Positions 5,503 to 8,529 of a stretch of DNA of 8,529 nucleotides are shown in pieces. Source of the DNA: Gammaproteobacteria bacterium (GTDB taxonomy: Bacteria > Pseudomonadota > Gammaproteobacteria > Steroidobacterales > Steroidobacteraceae); NCBI GenBank assembly GCA_009923475.1, contig RFTM01000055.1:1-8529 (forward strand), written 5' to 3'. The stretch's first letter is position 1; the number at the start of each line of letters is the position of its first letter. The notes below the pieces were generated by a model. That model had not been told where the DNA came from. It made no database searches and worked only from the letters and a program-made list of their open reading frames with translations. Position numbers and translations under genes: made by a program.

Positions 5503-7023
5503 GACGCGCAGGGTCGCGAGGCCCGCAAGCGCCATCAAGCCGCCGCCCAGCACCAAGGCCCACAGGGGGTCGTCGCCGAACACGCGGTCGACGATCAGGC
5601 CGAGCAGGCTTGCGGCCAGGATCTGCGGGACCACGATGAAGAAGTTGAAGATGCCGACGTAGAGCCCGAGCTTGCGCACCGGCAGCGAGCCGACCAGCAT
5701 GGCGTACGGCAGCGAGACGATGGAGGCCCAGGCGATGCCGACGCCGACCATGGGCAGCATCAGCCAGCGCGGATCGTCGATCAGCGCGAAGGACGCGAGG
5801 CCGAGGCCGCCGGCCACGAGGCACACGAGGTGCGCGCCGCGGCGGCCGAGCCGGCGCGCGAGCGCGGGCAGGAACAGCGCCGCCAGCGCCGCGAAGCCGT
5901 TGTAGGCGGCGAACAGCAGGCCCACCCAATTGGCGCCTTCCTGGAAAGCCGGCGAGTCGGGATCGGTGGCCCCGAAGTGGTGGCGTCCCACCGCGGCCGT
6001 GGTGTAGATCCACATCGCGAACAGCGCGAACCAGGTGAGCATCTGCACCACCGCGAGCTGGCGCATCACCTTCGGCATGCCGAACAGGTCGTTGACGATG
6101 GCGTGCAGCATGCCGCCGGTGCGGCCGGCCGCCTGCAGCGCCGCGACGCGCGCCTGCAGCAGGCCGAAGGCGATGAGGCCGCCGCCGAGCACGAGCAGCT
6201 CCTGCCGCCAGCCCTGGGTCTCGATGGCCGCGCAGAACGCGGCGCCCACCACGAGGCAGGCGAGCGCGCCCTTGTGGTACTGCGCGACGCTGCGTGTCGG
6301 GCGGTCGTCGGGGATGTCGACGGTCGGCACCGTGCCCGCGGCTGCGGCGGCCGCAGCCTCGGCGGCCTCGAAGGCATGCAGCTGCTCGGGCGGATATTCG
6401 CGGGTGCGCAGCACGCTCCAGAGCACCGCGCCCAGGAAGGCCGCGGCGCCGAGGTAGAACGACCACTCGACGCTGTCCGGGATCTCGCCGTCGGGCGCGG
6501 TGTTGGCGAAGCCGAGCCAGTTCGTGAACACCCAGGGCAGGGCCGAGGCGACGACGGCGCCGAGGCCGATGAAGAGGCTCTGCACCGAATAGCCGAGCGC
6601 GCGCTGGCGCTCGGGGAGCATGTCGCCGACCAGGGCGCGGAAGGGCTCCATGGCGATGTTGATGGACGCGTCGAGGATCCAGAGCAGCCCGGCGGCGATC
6701 CACAGGGTCGGGCTGTTGGGCATGGCGATGAGCGCGGCCGAGGCGAGCAGGGCGCCCCACAGGAAGTACGGCCTGCGGCGGCCGAGCGGTCCCCAGGTGC
6801 GGTCGCTGAAGTAGCCGATGACCGGTTGCACGAGCAGCCCCGTGACCGGGCCGGCGAGCCAGAGGATGGGCAGGTCGTCGATGTCGGCGCCCAGCGTCTG
6901 GAAGATGCGGCTGACGTTGGCGTTCTGCAGGGCGAACCCGAACTGGATGCCGAGGAAGCCGAAGCACATGTTCCAGATCTGCCCGACGCTGAGGTCCGGC
7001 TTGCCGCGCGGCGTGTCGCTCAT
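5494..7023 (-). CDS. MFS sugar:cation symporter (SLC45/GPH-like), probable alpha-glucoside permease
   Basis: A 509-residue inner-membrane protein with about 12 hydrophobic helices, likely importing a disaccharide such as maltose with a cation. The N-terminal FLGIQFGFALQNANVSRIF (23-41) is typical of this permease group. The loop 2-3 MFS motif is GYFSDRTWGPLGRRR (70-84), with D74-R75 and G81-R82-R83. In the next half, D118-A-S-I-N122 is followed by PFRALVGD (127-134), as in sucrose/maltose symporters. The central cytoplasmic loop is Ala-rich (FEAAEAAAAAAAG) and probably a flexible linker between the two six-helix halves. The ATG at 7023 is chosen over 7071 because AAGGGGGG lies 6 bases upstream and the protein family begins there. 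The gene diverges from the alpha-glucosidase gene across 152 bases and converges on the lacI-family gene. The substrate is inferred from those neighbours. Confidence 0.9.
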   Translation of the reverse strand: MSDTPRGKPDLSVGQIWNMCFGFLGIQFGFALQNANVSRIFQTLGADIDDLPILWLAGPVTGLLVQPVIGYFSDRTWGPLGRRRPYFLWGALLASAALIAMPNSPTLWIAAGLLWILDASINIAMEPFRALVGDMLPERQRALGYSVQSLFIGLGAVVASALPWVFTNWLGFANTAPDGEIPDSVEWSFYLGAAAFLGAVLWSVLRTREYPPEQLHAFEAAEAAAAAAAGTVPTVDIPDDRPTRSVAQYHKGALACLVVGAAFCAAIETQGWRQELLVLGGGLIAFGLLQARVAALQAAGRTGGMLHAIVNDLFGMPKVMRQLAVVQMLTWFALFAMWIYTTAAVGRHHFGATDPDSPAFQEGANWVGLLFAAYNGFAALAALFLPALARRLGRRGAHLVCLVAGGLGLASFALIDDPRWLMLPMVGVGIAWASIVSLPYAMLVGSLPVRKLGLYVGIFNFFIVVPQILAASLLGLIVDRVFGDDPLWALVLGGGLMALAGLATLRVDD

Positions 7024-7029
7024 GGATGT

Positions 7030-7037
7030 CCCCCCTT
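7030..7037 (-). promoter_or_regulatory. Shine-Dalgarno of the permease gene
   Basis: On the minus strand this reads AAGGGGGG, 6 bases before ATG 7023. It supports that start over the longer reading from 7071. Confidence 0.6.
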
Positions 7038-7078
7038 CGGCCGGAGTGTCCGCGCCGGTTCCGGTGCGCACAACGAAA

Positions 7079-7092
7079 TGTAATCGTATTCA
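7079..7092. promoter_or_regulatory. Candidate LacI-family operator between permease and alpha-glucosidase
   Basis: TGTAATCGTATTCA has the LacI-family operator layout of an imperfect palindrome centred on CG with TG and CA ends. It matches nine of the ten fixed positions of the CcpA-type consensus TGWNANCGNTNWCA. It lies in the only AT-rich patch (about 7071-7104) of the 152-base region between divergent genes, where the promoters should be. Binding here could repress both genes. Perfect symmetry is partial: outer TG/CA, one inner A/T pair and the central CG. Confidence 0.5.
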
Positions 7093-7175
7093 CCATTCCG
7101 CAAAGGCCGCGCATCGCGAACAATGGCAGGTGCGCCCGGTCAGCGGGGCGCGACCCGGGGGGGAAGGGCGAGGGC

Positions 7176-8529
7176 ATGCTGGACGACCATGAGACGGGCG
7201 CCGGGGCGGCCCAGGACGCCGCGGGCCGCCGCGCGGGCGATGCCGCCGAGGCGTGGTGGCGCGGCGCGGCCATCTACCAGATCTACCCGCGTTCCTTCGC
7301 GGATTCCGACGGCGACGGCACCGGCGACCTGCCCGGCATCATCGCCCACCTCGACCATGTCGCCTCGCTGGGCGTCGATGCGATCTGGGTCTCGCCGTTC
7401 TTCAAGTCGCCGATGGCCGATTTCGGGTACGACGTCAGCGATTACCGCGAGGTCGACCCCATCTTCGGCACGTTGGGCGATTTCGACCGTCTCGTCGCCG
7501 AGGCGCACCGCCGCGGCCTGCGGGTGATCATCGACCAGGTGATGAGCCACACCTCCGACCAGCACCGCTGGTTCCAGGAGAGCCGCCAGAGCCGCGACAA
7601 CCCCCGCGCCGACTGGTACGTGTGGGCGGACCCCGCGCCGGACGGCACGCCGCCCAACAACTGGCTGTCCATCTTCGGCGGCTCGGCTTGGCAGTGGGAA
7701 CCGCGCCGCGGGCAGTATTACCTGCACAATTTCCTGGTCAGCCAGCCCGACCTCAACTACCACAACCCGGCCGTGGCGGCCCAGATGCTCGAGGAATGCG
7801 AGTTCTGGCTGAAGCGCGGCGTCGACGGCTTCAGGCTCGACGCCATCAACTTCTGCTTCCACGACCCGCTGCTGCGCAGCAACCCGCCGAAGCCGCCCGA
7901 GCTGCGCAAGGGCCGCGGCTTCAGCGTCGACAACCCCTATGCGTCGCAGGTCCATCTCTACGACAACACCCGTCCGGAGATGCTGGGCCTGCTCGAGAGG
8001 CTGCGGGCGCTCATCGACCGCTATCCGCAGACGATGACGCTGGGCGAGATCTCCTCCGAGGATGCCATCGCCACGGTCGGCGAATACACCGCGGGCGACA
8101 AGCGGCTGCACTCGGCCTATTGCTTCGAGCTGCTGGTCGACCGGTTCTCCACGGCGCATGTGCGCGAGGTCATCGAGTCGCTGGAGCGCCGTTCGCCGGG
8201 CTACTGGCCGACCTGGGCCATCGGCAACCATGATGTCGCACGGGTGGCGTCGCGCTGGGCCTGCCCCGGGGTGCCGACGGCGGCGCGCGCCAAGCTGCTG
8301 AACGCCTTCCTGCTGTCGCTCAAGGGCTCGACCTGCACCTATCAGGGCGAGGAGCTCGGCCTCACCGAGGCGGAGCTGCCGCTGGAGGCGCTCAAGGATC
8401 CCTACGGCATCGCGTTCTGGCCGACCTTCAAGGGCCGCGACGGCTGCCGTACGCCGATGCCCTGGACCGATGCCGGGCCGCAGGGCGGGTTCTCGGCCGG
8501 CGCCCCGTGGCTGCCGATGCCGGCCGAGC
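7176..8529 (+). CDS. GH13 alpha-glucosidase (subfamily 23-like), 3' end outside window
   Basis: A cytoplasmic glycoside hydrolase that releases glucose from the non-reducing end of alpha-glucosides such as maltose. 451 codons are visible and the frame is still open at the right edge; related enzymes have about 540 residues. Motifs in order are WWRGAAIYQIYPRSF (27-41), conserved region I DQVMSH (120-125), and region II GFRLDAINF with nucleophile D222. Region III is LGEIS with acid/base E291, and region IV is IGNHD with D353. YQGEELGL and GRDGCRTPMPW follow. Alanine directly after the nucleophile is typical of alpha-1,4-acting members, whereas valine marks alpha-1,6 enzymes. No signal peptide is seen. 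About 24 residues rich in Ala and Gly precede the first conserved block. ATG 7176 is the only ATG before codon 80 and has a purine-rich GGGAAGGGCGAGGG upstream. The divergent permease would supply the substrate. Confidence 0.95.
   Translation, partial: MLDDHETGAGAAQDAAGRRAGDAAEAWWRGAAIYQIYPRSFADSDGDGTGDLPGIIAHLDHVASLGVDAIWVSPFFKSPMADFGYDVSDYREVDPIFGTLGDFDRLVAEAHRRGLRVIIDQVMSHTSDQHRWFQESRQSRDNPRADWYVWADPAPDGTPPNNWLSIFGGSAWQWEPRRGQYYLHNFLVSQPDLNYHNPAVAAQMLEECEFWLKRGVDGFRLDAINFCFHDPLLRSNPPKPPELRKGRGFSVDNPYASQVHLYDNTRPEMLGLLERLRALIDRYPQTMTLGEISSEDAIATVGEYTAGDKRLHSAYCFELLVDRFSTAHVREVIESLERRSPGYWPTWAIGNHDVARVASRWACPGVPTAARAKLLNAFLLSLKGSTCTYQGEELGLTEAELPLEALKDPYGIAFWPTFKGRDGCRTPMPWTDAGPQGGFSAGAPWLPMPAE

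Noticed and set aside
5830..7083. Plus-strand frame of 417 codons opposite the permease gene
   Set aside because: It is antisense to a permease with clear MFS motifs, and its composition (Arg, Ala, Glu, Gly, Gln, His) is that of a shadow frame.
7140..8233. Long frames on both strands within the alpha-glucosidase region (7140-8231 minus, 7253-8233 plus)
   Set aside because: The real frame is the one from ATG 7176, which carries every GH13 conserved region and runs off the window.
1..8529. CRISPR array, transposon, prophage or tRNA/rRNA gene
   Set aside because: No spaced direct repeats, transposase or integrase motifs, terminal inverted repeats or structural RNA signatures were seen.

Overview
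The window is about 70% GC. Its genes and gene order (rlmI-like, lgt, thyA, folA, then a LacI / sugar permease / GH13 alpha-glucosidase locus) suggest a high-GC gammaproteobacterium, plausibly of the Xanthomonadales, Nevskiales or Steroidobacterales type. That placement is inferred from protein character and organisation. No rRNA, tRNA, insertion sequence, integrase, CRISPR array or other sign of a mobile island was seen, so this looks like ordinary chromosome.

Region 1 (about 1-4384) is a plus-strand housekeeping run. A small DUF6356-type membrane protein (72-329) is followed by a 23S rRNA m5C methyltransferase of the RlmI family, starting at TTG 365. Then come lgt (prolipoprotein diacylglyceryl transferase), thyA (thymidylate synthase), a SET-domain lysine methyltransferase with a histone-H1-like Lys/Ala tail, and folA (dihydrofolate reductase). 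Gaps from lgt to folA are 14, 34 and 2 bases, so these four probably form one operon. ThyA turns methylene-THF into DHF and FolA returns DHF to THF; the SET gene sits between the two partners. The 10-mer CGCTAGAATC occurs in front of both rlmI and lgt and looks like a -10 element. Its spacing to lgt would give a leaderless mRNA. A GC-rich hairpin lies just after folA.

Region 2 (about 4390-8529) is a sugar-utilisation locus. A LacI-family repressor gene (plus strand, from 4447) has a recognisable sigma70-type promoter. It converges, with a 12-base gap, on a minus-strand MFS sugar:cation symporter gene (5494-7023). A 152-base intergenic region then separates the permease from a divergent GH13 (subfamily 23-like) alpha-glucosidase gene that begins at 7176 and runs off the right edge. 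This intergenic region holds a small AT-rich island with a 14-base candidate LacI-family operator, TGTAATCGTATTCA (7079-7092). The inferred circuit is as follows: the permease imports a maltose-type alpha-glucoside, the cytoplasmic alpha-glucosidase cleaves it, and the LacI protein controls both divergent genes. Similar sets, usually with a TonB-dependent receptor, are known in Caulobacter and Xanthomonas; a receptor may lie beyond the right edge.

Bases 1-71 show no recognisable gene. No clearly novel system was found. The item most worth following up is the eukaryote-like SET protein with its basic tail inside the folate/thymidylate operon.
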